This document shows, piece after piece, positions 30,270 to 43,300 of a stretch of DNA of 64,000 nt (position 1 is its first letter; every line of letters begins with the position of its first letter). The DNA lies in NCBI GenBank assembly GCA_037127255.1, contig JBANSL010000014.1, forward strand, positions 67,811,646 through 67,875,645. The letters run 5' to 3'. The position numbers were made by a program, and so were the translations under genes. The DNA is from Persicaria tinctoria (lineage: Eukaryota; Streptophyta; Magnoliopsida; Caryophyllales; Polygonaceae). Below the pieces are notes generated by a model, which saw nothing but the letters and a program-made list of their open reading frames with translations, was not told the origin of the DNA and did no database searches.

Positions 30270-33019
30270 TCAAACCCCCGCAGTCGAAACTGGAGGGGCC
30301 CGTACAGTGAGACTGGACCGAAAATCAATGAACAACTGTCGAGGTAAACCCTTGGTGAATATATCAGCGTACTGATAGGAGGACGGGACATGTAGAACGC
30401 GGACATGTCCAATGGCAACCTTGTCCCGGACGAAGTGGAGATCGGGCTCAATGTGCTTCGTGCGTTGATGCTGGACTGGGTTGCTAGCCAGATAGACGGC
30501 GGAGATGTTGTTAGTGTTGACCAAAGTGGCCTTCTGAAGAGGGCAACAGAGCTCAAGAAGGAGATTGCGGAGCCAAGAGCACTCGGAGACAACGTTGGCA
30601 ACACCTCTGTACTCTGCCTCAGCGCTGGAGCGACACACGACAGACTGACGCTTTGCTGACCACGACACAAGGGTGTTGTTGAGGAAGACACAATAACCAG
30701 ACGTGGAGCGACGTGTGTCAGGATAACCACCTCAATCCGCATTAGTGTAAGCAACAAGGTCAAGCTTGGAGGAATGAGTGATCGTGGTGCCTAGCTCAAG
30801 GGTGCCGCTGATGTACCGAATGATCCGCTTCAAGGCCTGAAAGTGGGGTTTCCTGGGTGCATGCATGAACAAGCAGATCTGCTGAACGACGTAACTAATA
30901 TCAGGCCTAGTGAAGGTAAGATATTGAAGTGCACCAGCGAGGCTCCTGTACAACGTCGGGTCATCAACCAAAGAACCTGAATGAGCACTGAGCTTGTTGG
31001 ATGTATCGACAGGGGTGGCGACAGGATTACAGTTACCCATCTTGGCCCGAGCAACAATCTCAGCAACATACTTACTCTGAGAGAGAAACAGGCTAGACGC
31101 ATGACGCTGAACAACAACTCCCAAGAAGTAGGACAACTGACCCAGATCGGACATGGCGAACTCCGCACTCAACTGTGAAATAATAGACATCCGAAGAGCA
31201 TCAGAAGAGGCGGTGAGAATGATGTCGTCGATATATAGTAACAGGAAGGCCATGTCTGAGCCTCTGCGATATATGAACAGAGATGTATCCGAACGGCTGC
31301 CAACGAAACCCAAGCATAACAAATGAGAAGCAAAGCGCTGGAACCAAGCCCGCGGAGCCTCTTTCAGACCATACAGAGAGCGCTTCAGGAGACAGACGTG
31401 CTTGGGACGATCAACATCAGCAAACCCCGGCGGTTGAAACATGTAGACTGTCTCATTCAGATGGTCATGCAGAAAAGCGTTTTTGACATCTAACTGATGG
31501 ATAGCCCAATTGCGCGACAAAGCTAAACTCAATACCACTCGGATAGTGGCAGGCTTGACCACGGGGCTGAACGTCTCATCACAATCAATACATTCATGTT
31601 GAGAGCGACCGTTGACCACAAGATGGGCTTTGTAGCACTCCAACGTCCCATCAGAGCGGAACTTGTGATGGGAGAGCCACACACAGCTGATAACGTTCGC
31701 CTCAGGAGGGCAAGGGACAAGAACTCAAGTACCATTCTTTGTAAGGGCCATGTATTCATCGAGCATAGCCACTTGCCAATTCGGGTCGAGGAGGGTTGTT
31801 TTGTGGGAGGTGGGAATGGGGGAAAGGGAGGTTGGGGTAGAGGCAGGGGGGATTGGGAGTCGAAAAAGACGGATGCATGAGGGGTGGAGGCGGCGGCGGG
31901 GAAGGCTGCGGGCGCTGCAAGCCCGCAACAAGTTGATTGGCCGCGACCGCGTCATGATGCTGCGGCCGCCGCCAGTAGGTTAGACAAAGGGTGGGCTATG
32001 GGAATTTGATTGGTTGCGGCTGCAGCATCGTGTTGCAGCCGCGACATCACTTCTTGGGGAGGGGATGGCGTGGCGGATGTATGGTTTTGGAAGGCGGGGC
32101 GATGTGTGGTGTTCATGGAGACGATCTGACGGGGTCGGAAGACACCGGAGACGCTGCGGGTGTGTGGTCAGGTGGTAGGGGATGGTAGTGGTGGTGGAGG
32201 GGGAGAGGGAGGAGCACCGGGAGAGCTCTGGGGAAGAAAAAAGTGAAGGAACGATGACTCTGACTCTGACTGAGACACAGGAGGTGTGGGAGATGCAAAG
32301 GGGAATCACGATTCATCAAAGGTGACATGACGAGATAGAATGATCTTGTGGGTCTTGATATCGAGGCAGAGGTAACCACGATGATCAGATGGATAACAAA
32401 GAAAGACACAAGGAGTGGAGCGTGGGTGAAGTTTGTGTGGGGTGGTGGATGACTGATTTGGGAAGCACAAGCACCCAAAGGCCAAAGGTACGAAGGTGAT
32501 CATACCTGGGCAAAGTGCAATAAAGTGCCTAAATTGGTGAACGATGGTGGAGGGTGGTGGAAGGGAGAATATTTAGGAGGTAGCAGGTGGTGGCTAAGGC
32601 GTAAGGCCAATAGAGAAGGGGAATGGATGCGTGGAAGAGGAGAGAGCACATCATATTGGTGATGGTTTTGATTATTCGTTCGGCCTTGCCATTCTGTTGG
32701 GAGGTATAGGGGCAAGACAAGCGATAGGAGATCCCATTGGTGTTGAAGAAAGTGTGAAAGTCTCTGTTGTCAAATTCGTGGCCATTGTCACATTGGAAAC
32801 ACTTGATAGAGGTGTGAAATTGTGTTTTGATGTAAGCATGGAATTTGGAAAAGATAGGAAACACTTGAGATTTAAAGTGCAAAGGGAAAACCCATAAGAA
32901 TTGTGTGTAATCATCCAGAAAAAAAAGGTAATACTTATGACCCTCCTTGCTAGGCACAGGAGATGTCCAAATATCACTATGAATAATATCAAATGGGGCA
33001 AAAGTAGTGTTTAAAGACT
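30270..33019 (-). pseudogene. Copia integrase/reverse transcriptase/RNase H, broken
   Basis: Order on the minus strand: integrase core from 33019 (FDIIHSDIWTSP, FFLDDYTQFLWVF, CDNGHEFDN, SCPYTSQQNGKAERI), a Pro/Ser-rich linker, reverse transcriptase (31682-30732: QLDVKNAFLHDHL, SLYGLKEAPRAWF, catalytic LLYIDDIILTAS) and RNase H (30668-30270: SSAEAEYRG, HIEPDLHFVRDKV, YADIFTKGLP). The RNase H start YTNAD is followed by TGA where Trp is expected, and there are frame breaks in the linker. The YIDDI active site suggests the Retrofit/Ale-type lineage. Not functional. Confidence 0.8.
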
Positions 33020-36000
33020 GTAAAGATCGGGAAATTTTAGAATATTAAATTATTAAAATAATAATTTATAATAATCTCGATTTCTAAGATTCGGACATTT
33101 TCAGAAGTTCCGTCCTCAATCAAAATAATTTCATTCTAACTCTTTTCGAAAAAACCCCGGCAAAATTTTATTTTAAAGTCCGATAATTCCATATGTTTTT
33201 GCGCGTTTTATGAATTTATCTCGTCTTCTTATACCGTGTCTCGTACAATCTTTTACGAATACTATTACTTATTGACATTCAAAAGCTATTATTTCAACTT
33301 AAAATTTTAGTTATTTTGGGAGGGTTTTAGATAAGGGATGGAATGGTGTTGGGGTAAATTTGGTTCTGTGTGCAGCTGGCCAGATTTGTTGTTCTGTGCC
33401 AATTCAACACTTTTCCCTCTACATATTGCCTGCAATCAGAAAACTCACAAACCCACAAAAAGCAATCCCCTCTCTCTTCCAATTACTCTCTGTGTAAACC
33501 CACCTCCTCCCTTTTATGTTCTTTGCCCAGGAGGAAAACAAAGACAACCTCTCCTCCTCATTTCTTTTGCCTTCAAAACTCCCCTTTTTCTCTCCCCTAT
33601 GTTCTCTTCAAGAAGGAAATCAGCATCATCACTCAGTCCTCTTCCCAACAGCTCCAACGCAGCCAACGTCTCCACCCATGAGCTCTCATCGAGCGCCTCC
33701 GAGGCGCCTCCTCTGTCCTCCTGAGCACCACCACTTCTCCTGGTTTCCGCCCACTGTCGACATCATCATTCCCCTCCCCTATCTGTTTCACGCCAGCAAC
33801 AGCAGCATCGACCACCATATCCTCCGGCGTAGACGACGCCGAGCCGAACTCAGGAGCCGCCAAGGAGCAGCCGGCGCCGCCGAGCCGCCACCCTCTTCCT
33901 CCTTCCTCTGTTCTTCATTCAAGCGGGGCGGTAAGGCTCCTTCTTTAATTTCCAAACCAATTACCCGGTAAAGGCGGACCTTTATTCAATTCCCTCTCTC
34001 CCCAGGCCAAGACGACGTGAAGCCGCCTTCAACCGAACCGATCGAGCTTTTCCGGCGAGATTCTAGCCCTCGGTGAGGTTCCTCCTCTTTCCTTTTGCTC
34101 TCCAATGTCGCAAGGTTTCACCTTTTGACCCTCCACCTCCGTCCTAGGTCACGAAAGCTCCGATTCCGCCTCTGGCGAGCCTAGTCGAGCTCGACGCCTC
34201 CGTCTCCGGCGAACTTTCGAGACCCTCGGTGAGGATCCCTCTTTTTCCCCCTTTCTTGTCGATTCCTTGTGATTGATGTCGGGCTCGAGTCATCGGAGAA
34301 TGGCCATCGCTGGCAGCTCCTTCCTCTCTCCCTTCTTTTCTCTGAATTTCGCTCAGCTACTCCGCCGAAGACGATGAACAGTGGCCACGGCTTGGTCTTC
34401 TGTTTTCTTTTAAATTCCAGTCCGGTTTGTGTTTTAAAAGACGAAAACCGGTTTGGTTTTGTAAATAGAAGGGAATGAGATTTTAAAAGAGTTGGGCCGA
34501 GTCTTGGGCTCGGGTGGGTAAGTGTAAGAATTGGGCCTGTTTTCCTTCTTTGGCCGGGTTGATGTGAGAATGGGATGTTGGGCTGAGTTCCATTATCTGT
34601 TTTTTTCAGAATTGAGAATTGAGTTTTGTGAGTTATTGCTATTGTATATTATTGGTTTTAGGCTATATTATATATTATGGTTATGTGATATGAATTATAG
34701 TTACTACCAAATTAGTCGGATTTCGGGAAAATGAATTCTGAAATTTTATAAACTATGAACTTATTTTGAAAGTGATATTAGTTGGTATACGTATTTTACG
34801 ATGTTCAATAGGTGATTTAAGAATTTTAAGATGATTTATTGGCTTTAGTTTATTAATATGAATTGAAAAGAAGATTTAACTATGGTATTGCATTTTGGTT
34901 AAGTATTACTTGGAAACTTATTTAAGAGGGGTTTTTAAGTTTTCCGGAATTACCTCTTAAAGGAATTGTTGTCTTGGAAACCAAAATGCCGGAATTAATT
35001 ATATAATATGATTTTGAGGTATTGGTTTTACGGTTTAAATGTTTAATGGCGAGATTTGGCTAAGTACGATTTTATCATTGAGTTTGATTTGAAGAATGAT
35101 TTTAGTTGATGTTGATCGTATCGGAAAGGTTTTGAAAAATAGTTTTACCGTCGATTGGTTTTAAGGATATTGAGAACTCGGGTTCGTGTGTGTGATAATG
35201 TTGGTTCAGTAGCTTATGGACATGGCTTGATGATAGGTGTGTATTGCTTTTGGATTGCTTTGGACTTGCACTTGGGCCCTTGCTTGCGTTATTTTGATGT
35301 TCTGCATCTTCAGGTAAGTTCCCTAGGGGGCTTACTCAGGTTTGACATTCATGCCTGTTGTTGCATTTGATGTTAGGTGTTGCATATGCATAAAAGCATG
35401 CCATGTAGTATCCTGTTTAGATTGCACCAATTGAATGAGCATCTGCATACTTATTGCGTTTGAAACAGAATGGTCATTATCTGTGATAGTCCTAGAGTCT
35501 TTGCTAGGGTCATAGGGTAGCCCAGCCTCATCGGGTACCCTGAGTCAATCGAGTCATGAACTTCCTTATATTATGAGATGCCTGCGGGCTTTATTGTGAG
35601 CAGGTTAGGCATGCGTGCCGCCCGATTATGATGGAATCCATTCACGAGCTGGCCAGTCTCCGCCGTATCGGAAGGGGGTGGAGGTAGGAGAGGGATATGC
35701 CACTTGGCATTGTCTTGGGCCCTTTACAGTATTTTTACACATTATTATAATTAGGAGCATGCTAGTGTGTTTGACTTTCGTACTGCATTAGAGCATCTTT
35801 ATTAGGTATAGCACATACTATGTGGCCTCAGTGAGGACTGCCGGTCCCGCATGAGTGGCTCGATCTGACTCCTTTCCCCGTTCTTTTTTTTAAAGGCATT
35901 TTCTGTAGATTTTGAGTGCTCGATGTCTATATGACGAGGTTCCTTTTGGCGAATTGAAAAATCTGGCTAATATCCTAACTTAGTAAAATGGTAATTACCC

Positions 36001-39000
36001 ACTCATAATTTGGTTTTGACCGGCTCTGCCGTGGCACTTGTATCTTTACTTTACTTCCGCTTTACTTTCGTTTGAAATGGATTCTACGACATAGTCTTAG
36101 GACAAGTTAAGGGTACCCAGCGGCCCTTCGAGGTTTTTAGGGTTTGAAATCCCTCTTTCTACTAATCTTAAAATGAGTTTGAAACCTCGACCCGTACCTG
36201 GATTGCAAGATCCGAACAAGGGGTTTTATCCCTTGAAACGTAACCCGAAAATCATAATTTTGGGCCGTTACAAAGATGGTATCAGAGCCGAGGTTGTTCT
36301 GCAATTCGGGTACAAAAGGGTCGAGTGTATGTTTTGAAAATCGCCCACAAATTTCAAGGACTTTTAAAAATGATTTAAAGGGGCAAAATGAACTTAAGAT
36401 GTCTAACCAAAATTGGACTAAGTAACGAACTTGGCTTGTTATAAAAGAGGAGACCGACTAAAGAGGGACCGAGTGGGTAGAAAGGCGTTAGACCATCCCT
36501 ATTGGATGTAGTTGGGAATGGGTAGGCAAAATATTAGCTTGTTCTTTACAGATGGGTCTGGAAGACTGCAAGGAGATCATTATGAGTGTTATTAACTAAT
36601 TCTGTGCTGAGTGCTTGCTATGCTTGAGATCTGATTTAGTATGCCTAACAATGAGTTGTGTATTGACTGATATGTGCAAACGGGATAGTGGGAGTGCCTC
36701 TACTTCTACATTGTCAAACCCAGCTTGTGTGAAATAGCCCCTTTCACTATGTTTGTTAACCCATTGACGGTGCTATCGAGTCTTTCTCCCGGATGTCAGT
36801 GTCTCCCACGGGGAATTGGGATGGTAAACCCATTGTGTCGGAATCATATATAGATATGAAGGTTCTCTGAGTGAGTATTGGAAGGTGGTTCTTGATGGCA
36901 TTTTGAGTCAAAAGTAAGGTGTCATTGGGTTGTCTTTCTTGATTCATATGATGATCAACCTTTATTTTCTTACCACAAAGAGTCGTACCAAAGTTCCACG
37001 GGAAATAGGGGTGATGAGTCGGTTGGGAAAAGTCAATGGTTGCCCTTAGGGATCTCTGTACGGTTGTAATTGTGACTCTCTCTGAATTGCATGACATAAT
37101 TTTGTAATCTTTGGCATGTACCCTGTGAATGACCATTGGTAAAAGCTACTCATGTTGTTGCATCTATGATTGGTTACCTTGCTTAGGTCTTGTGTTATGT
37201 CTTGGCTTCTACCATGATTATATGTTGTCATAGCATGTTTACTTGGCCTATTGATCGTAGGATTGAATGGATGTGTGAGCTGCATGAAATGAATCTGCAT
37301 GATTTTACTCTACTAGGTTCATGATAGTGTGATCGTTAAATTTTGATACCCTGATGAAGCAAGTTCCTTATTTGATACGTGCTACAACTTGATGTCACCA
37401 TGCCTTATATGATCCTTAATGTAAATTCATGATTGTATAACATTCCGTATCCATGCTAGTCACATTGTTTAGGTCTCGTGTTGCACCTCGCTTTCTTTCA
37501 TGATTATGTTTGGTTCGCGTGTCTAATTGACCTGTTGTAATGATCATACTACTGATTGGTTAGAAACATGAAGGGCATGATATGGGTCTATATGAATGTT
37601 GCTTTCCCTGAATTAGGTCCATGATAGTGTGGTAAGCTCCTCTTTGTACGAATGCCCCGTAAGATGATCTCCTCGGCATTTTAGTTAGTGTTTCCCTTGG
37701 CCTTGCTTGATTAAATTAGTAGTTCCATCTGTGACCATGTTATCGAAGTAATATCTTGATATATGCGTGTCTCATTTAGTATTATTAAATTGGAACACAT
37801 GCCCCCGTATCCTACTTATATTGCCATGTTACGTAGGCTTATATTATGCACTGCTACATTCCTCCCATGCTTTTGTATCGCTGGACTATGTTAATGTGGT
37901 CTCTTGTGTATCGTTGCGTTAGTCAATCAAGCGCATGTATGTATCAAATGTTGTATTGCGTCATTAGTATCACGTAGGACTCTTGGTTGCGACTTGTGCG
38001 GATTCATACCTTGGCTACATTATTGTTGATTCCCTCTCGAGATATGTCCTTGATAGTGTGACTCTTCCCTTTTGCTATTCTCTTAAAATGTTGTATTCGC
38101 CCTGATTAGTCCTAGCATGTTTACATGATCATCGCTCTGTAGCGTTCCCTATTACTCTATGATGCCCTCGCGTGCTTACATGAATATATGACTTGACACT
38201 TCGCATGATCACACACCACGCTATATCATGTTTCCGCATATACATGATATCGGACTGTTAAGGTGGGTCTAGTCGAAGTACCTTGATGTATTCATGTTCG
38301 ATATGTGCTAGTAGTATCTTATAAGGTTTATGAATTTCGATATGGCTCCCTAGATGGTAACTTTTCGTACTTACTGCATTGTGTAAACATGCTTCATGAA
38401 ACTTATGCTGAGTTTCCTTAGGCCACTCTTAACTATGTCATGCCTCATTGTGTATCGCTAGCATCATGTAGGACCTATGCTTTCTAAATGTGACACTTCG
38501 TCTGATTGCATGCTATTCTTGACTTATTATATGATCATTGTTGCCAGATGTGATAGATACCATGCTGCTCTTATGTGTTCTCGTATAACATTAGGTCATA
38601 TTGTTATGATAAGCTCATCATGATGCATTGACCTTGATTGTTGATATATATACCCCGCTAGTGCATTGCTCATATTGTGATATTCGCTCTGTTTGGTAAA
38701 TCCCGTATATCTCGCTTAAGGCTACTAGGCGTTATGGCTTCATGAATCGATAGACTGTTAGCTTGTCTCGCATGCACCTCAAGGTAGAACTCGAATGTGT
38801 CTTTTGAATGTACGTGTATGTTGTTGATCTTCGAGATAGGTACATGTTAGTGTGGGTTGATATGGTTGATTGCTTAAGACGAAACCTTGCTGCTTGTCAC
38901 AAATTGTAACCTCATAGATTTTCATAGGGGCATCGTTGTCATTCTCGGGTCAAAGTCTTGTCTCTAGTCTTGTCGTCCTTTAGCCTTGGTCTATGTTTGG

Positions 39001-40770
39001 TTCCGAAGTGAACATTGGGTTGCCCGTCCTTGTCACTCCCCTACCTCTGCTAACTTAGACTCCTCTGCGATATTTGGTGAGCGACTGCTTGAAAGAGAAA
39101 GGAAGTTGCATAACGATAGATCGAGCAGTGTGGCGGAAGCGTGGGCCCATAACCCACAAGCCTCTGGATCGACGGTGTTGATGAGGCAGGTATGTTTTGA
39201 GGACTGCGGCTACTGAGTACGATATGACTTGAAGGCAGGAGTGTCCTCCGTTCGAATTACTAACCCTTCTAAATTTGTTGCTGATATTGCACTGACCTGG
39301 CGATGAGAATTACGTGTTGATGTGCTGACTTGGTGATGATTGTTGTCTGATTGTCTGTTGTCTAGGATGATATGATTTGATGCTTTATAGTTCTAATGTG
39401 CCTTATGCCTTGATGTGTTGATACTCTGAGTTGCCAAGCATGATCTAAATTCCTTGCCTATAAAATGTGAACTGCAATTGCTGAGAACCTGAATTGTTAT
39501 CTGATAAGGTTATGATGAAACTTGCTAGATTGAATTGACTATGCTCGTATATTAAGTTTTGCGATAACTATTACGCATGCCGGTACATTGGGACTTGTTG
39601 ACGTAGTTGCAATAATTGCTGATGAACCCATGATGCTATAAATGTTAGTTGATATGATGTGATCCTTATGTGTAATAATGTCCATGATTGCTTCTTCTTT
39701 GAACTTGTGAGTGAGGGTTCCCTTTTGGAGTGGTTGATGAGTGGTAAAAGAATTCTAGGCGGTTAGGATGATCGATGGTATTACGAGGTAAGACGCGAGA
39801 GAGGGATCCATGTGGTTAGCAGAGTATGATGCTTGTGATGTCTTGAGTAGTATATGAAGTGTGGGGAATGACTTTTGAGAGTATTGAGGATATAGTATGA
39901 GAGGGTTCTTGAGTGTGAAGTTAGAGATATGAGTTGGGTTCTTAGAGGTGGATGGTGTGTGGGAGTGGTTGATGGAATGAGGGGTGAGATTGGAGTATCG
40001 AAATGAATTGGGATTTCTTCAGGGGATTCTGTCGGAGTTAGTGTTGTTGAGTCCAGAAGAGGATTAATCTTGGCTTGAGAGTGGAGATGGGTGAGTGGGG
40101 ATTGTGTTTTATTTTGACTAGTATGATGTGAGGAATTTTCTTGATTTTGTGATTTATTTATATCTGCTGGCATGATGTTAGATAACAACCATGATAACTT
40201 GATATGGAATTACATGTTGATATGCAATATTAAAATCTTGTTGGTAATGACAAGTGTTACCATGATATATTAATACTTTGATATCCTGTTATATTGGTTT
40301 AGAAGCATGTTAGGACGTGTTGTGATATGATATATGAAGTAATGATGAGTATGAACTATGAGATAATGATGTGCTATTATGTGAAAGCATGATGTTATAT
40401 TATGTGGTAGTAAACATGATGTTGTATTATATGTTTAGCAAGCATGCTTATGGGTATGTTACATCACGAATATGGCTTTCAAAATGAATATGATTTATAT
40501 ATATGAGATAATGATGTCTGATTACTAAATGATCGCTACATGGTGTTGTGATGAGTTAAGATGATGTCTGGTGAGTATGCTGACATTCGATGATTGATAT
40601 GCTGCTTGACCTCCCCTTTTGCTGAATCTTAATGGCATGATTTGTTGTGTTGACGTGCTGACAATGAGTTTTGGTTCGTTGACTCTATGATAAGGTGATA
40701 CTTTTATGACGTCTGATGTGATGTCGAGACGTTTATTATGATTTTGTTATGTGGTTGAGATAAGTATTAT
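33020..40770 (+). mobile_element. Gypsy-like long-LTR element, coding-free, right end undefined
   Basis: The 5' LTR is 33020-36272 (3253 bp): begins TGTAAAGATCGGG and ends GGGCCGTTACA. At 36277 a primer site TGGTATCAGAGCC (tRNA-Met) follows. The LTR style (TGTAA...TTACA, GGGCCGTTACA) is like long-LTR chromoviruses. 36290-40770 has no gag-pol frame of any length, so this resembles a LARD. No second LTR is visible and no matching AAGAC duplication is seen on the right. Since copia gag is missing too, the right side probably ended in a deletion. Boundary near 40770 is approximate. Confidence 0.65.
33338..34260 (+). other. GC/CT-rich segment inside the long LTR
   Basis: Several overlapping open frames occur here in all phases, with Ser/Pro-rich translations. 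The base composition is that of a leader region (CTCCTCC, TCTCCCC runs). It is most likely the transcribed leader part of the LTR, not a gene. Confidence 0.45.
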
Positions 40771-41026
40771 GACCCATAGTAGGATGTAGAGATGTCGATG
40801 TGACCTTGTGGCACTGTGTTGGCCGAGGGAGGGGAGGGCGGCATCGGGAAGGGATGCCGAGGGAGGGGAGGGCGGCATCGGGAAGGGAGGCCGAGAGAGA
40901 GAGGGTGGGTCGGGAAGGAGAGGTGATGGCCAGCGTCGGCTAGGGGAGGGCGGGGAGGTGGCCGACGGCGGCTAGGGTAGGAGAAAAAGAAAACTAGGTT
41001 TTTTGGGATCTTAGGCCGTGATACCA
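40771..41026 (-). other. Leader of the 138-bp-LTR copia element
   Basis: Minus strand after the primer site: a GC-rich Pro-coding leader with a 36-bp-type tandem duplication (GGGAGGGCGGCATCGGGAAG twice, 40836-40885). No gag domain is recognisable before the gypsy-like sequence begins. Confidence 0.45.
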
Positions 41027-41221
41027 TGTAAGATTATGAAAGTGATTGTAATGTTCTCCTTGAGGGTTTCCATTCATTGATAAACATATATATAGGTTAC
41101 AAAGGTATTGGGTCTTTTGAGCCTTTGGGCCCACTATACAATATAAGACTTATGTAATCTATCACAGCGCAGTACACCAAGCGGCGAATTGATGATCAAG
41201 ACCCTAAAGCGAGCAAACGAT

Positions 41222-41540
<319 letters not shown>

Positions 41541-41939
41541 AGCACAGCTGGGTGACTAGTGGCAATGGTTGGTTTCATATGTACAGTCTCGAGCACTTGG
41601 TAGTTGGTACATTTGTAACATAAAGGCTCCTGAAGAGGCACAATTTTGCATGTACGAATGAGAAGCAATACTGTTTTGATGCCTTGAAGAGGAAGCTAAT
41701 TAATTATTAGAGGTTTTTAAAGCGATGTGACAAAGCTTTTCGTGATTTAAAAAAAAAGTTTAATTTGTAAAACATTTTAGATTTTCTCGTGTTAAACAAG
41801 AATGTCCTCTTTTAATCGATCTTTCAGGAGCAATATGGGCTAATGAAGCGTGGGGATCCTATTGGAATTGGGACTCAAAGGAAACGTGGACATTTATTAC
41901 TTGGACCATATTCGCGATTTGTTTGCATATTAAAACTAT
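41541..41939. other. Flank between unit F and the full-length copia element
   Basis: Shared flank to about 41825, including the retroposon empty site near 41600 (CTTGGTAGTTGGTACATTTG). Then about 110 bp of unknown sequence to the LTR. No gene. Confidence 0.45.
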
Positions 41940-42375
41940 TGAGATATTTAACCTTAATGATTTCAATGATTTGCCTTTATTTTCCAATCATTGTAAATAA
42001 GGTTTTTACCATGTCACATTCGGGTGGTTACACTTGGATTTTAGTGTGTTTTTGTCCTCTAGCTAGTAGCCAATAAGGCATCGAAAGGTGTCTCTTTGTA
42101 AGGACTATTTAAGCTTTGTTTTCTTCCTGAATAAGTAAGAGAGAGAGAGAGAGACGTGATTCTCAGCTGCAGCAAGGCTTCCAGCAACCCTAGTTTTCCA
42201 TTGCCTCCTTTTACATTCACATTCCTTTCTGTGTGTGTTTTCATTGCTCTATTGCTGGTTTTTGGTTAATCTGGTGAAGCTGTCACCAGATCTTGCATCA
42301 AAGAGGATCTTTTACATGGTATCAGAGCAGCAAGCTCGATCATCTTGCTCGCTTTTGTCGTCGTCGTAAGCAAGT

Positions 42376-43300
42376 ATGAGTGTTAACTCTGGTACAGCAA
42401 CAGAAGGTAATTTCAGTGATCCCTTGTTCTTGGCTAACTCAGACCATCCTGGGTCTCAACTTGTTACCACTGTGTTTGATGGGATCAATTTCTTACCATG
42501 GATGAGAGGAGTGACTATGGCTTTGGGTGCAAAAAACAAGTTAGGATTCATAGATGGCTCGTGTGTGAAACCAGGGCCTGTTAGTTCTCCTGATGCTCAG
42601 AAATGGATGACGGCTGACTACATGGTTAGATGTTGGCTTTTGAATTCCATGACTAATCCTATTAAGGAGAGTTTTATTTATGTTGAATCAGGTAAGTAGT
42701 TGTGGGATGAAATAGCTAAAAGATATGGACAATTTAATGGTCCTCTTATTTACAAACTTAGGAAGAAATTAGGCATGATTTCTCAGGAGGGTTTGTCTGT
42801 GGCAGAGTGCTTTAATAGATTGAAGGTGATATGGGATCAACTTCAGGTGCTGGAAGGGATTCCTATATGCACTTGTGGGGGAAGTGTGAACTGTAAGTGT
42901 GAATTGCAGAAGAAAATGGTTGATATTGAGATGAGGAATAGGCTTATGCAGTGTTTAATGGGTTTGATTGATTATTATGAACCTATTAGAAATCAAATTT
43001 TATCAACATATCCCATGCCCAACCTCAATAAGTCCTACTATCTGGTTACTCAAGTGGAATCTCATAGAGGAGGAAACAGCACTGGTGATGGTCAGGATTC
43101 TAGTGCACTGAATGTGAGCAAGCAGGGAAGCATGAACTTCTCCAAGCCTCAGCAATAGGGAAGTGGAAGTGGAACCTTTGAGAGAAAGGATTTCAGAGAT
43201 GATAATTATGAGAGGGGAGATAAGCCTAATAAAGGAAACAGAAGGTGCAATTTTTGCAACATGAAAGGGCATCTCATGTGTTGGAAGCTGCATGGGTATC
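42376..43300 (+). pseudogene. Copia gag, two nonsense codons
   Basis: Starts ATGAGTGTTAACTCTGG after the primer site. The gag core is intact: GINFLPWMRGVTMALGAKNK, WLLNSM, KRYGQFNGP, LRKKLGMISQEGLSVAECFN, then a CNFCNMKGHLMCWKLHGYP zinc knuckle near 43250-43300. TAG codons interrupt at 42697-42699 (in ESGK-stop-LWDEI) and 43156-43158, and the frame shifts after the knuckle. Not translatable as one protein. Confidence 0.85.

Larger units (their letters stand above)
30135..41164 (-). mobile_element. Ty1-copia element with 138-bp LTRs, interrupted by a gypsy-like element
   Basis: LTRs: 30135-30272 and 41027-41164, each 138 bp, starting TGTAAGAT and ending AATCTATCA. They are flanked by an exact 5-bp duplication CAGCG (30130-30134, 41165-41169). 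On the element's strand a primer site TGGTATCACGGCC follows the 5' LTR (41026 leftwards) and a GCGGGGGTT purine tract precedes the 3' LTR. The pol remnant is at 33019-30270. The gag and the N-terminal part of integrase are missing between 33020 and about 40770, where a different retroelement sits. Confidence 0.85.

Noticed and set aside
33338..34478. Several 70-150 codon plus-strand frames
   Set aside because: They overlap each other in all phases in a GC-rich part of a long LTR, with Ser/Pro-rich composition and no domains.
39781..40188. 135-codon minus-strand frame
   Set aside because: His/Thr/Ser/Pro-biased translation of GT-rich retroelement DNA; no recognisable domain.
41027..41164. Possible promoter duplicate because of similarity to 30135-30272
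   Set aside because: The pair are the two LTRs of one copia element, shown by the CAGCG duplication, primer site and purine tract.
42317..42334. tRNA-like sequence TGGTATCAGAGC (also at 36277, 62194, 62555)
   Set aside because: These are primer-binding sites complementary to the 3' end of tRNA-Met next to LTRs, not tRNA genes. No cloverleaf is present.
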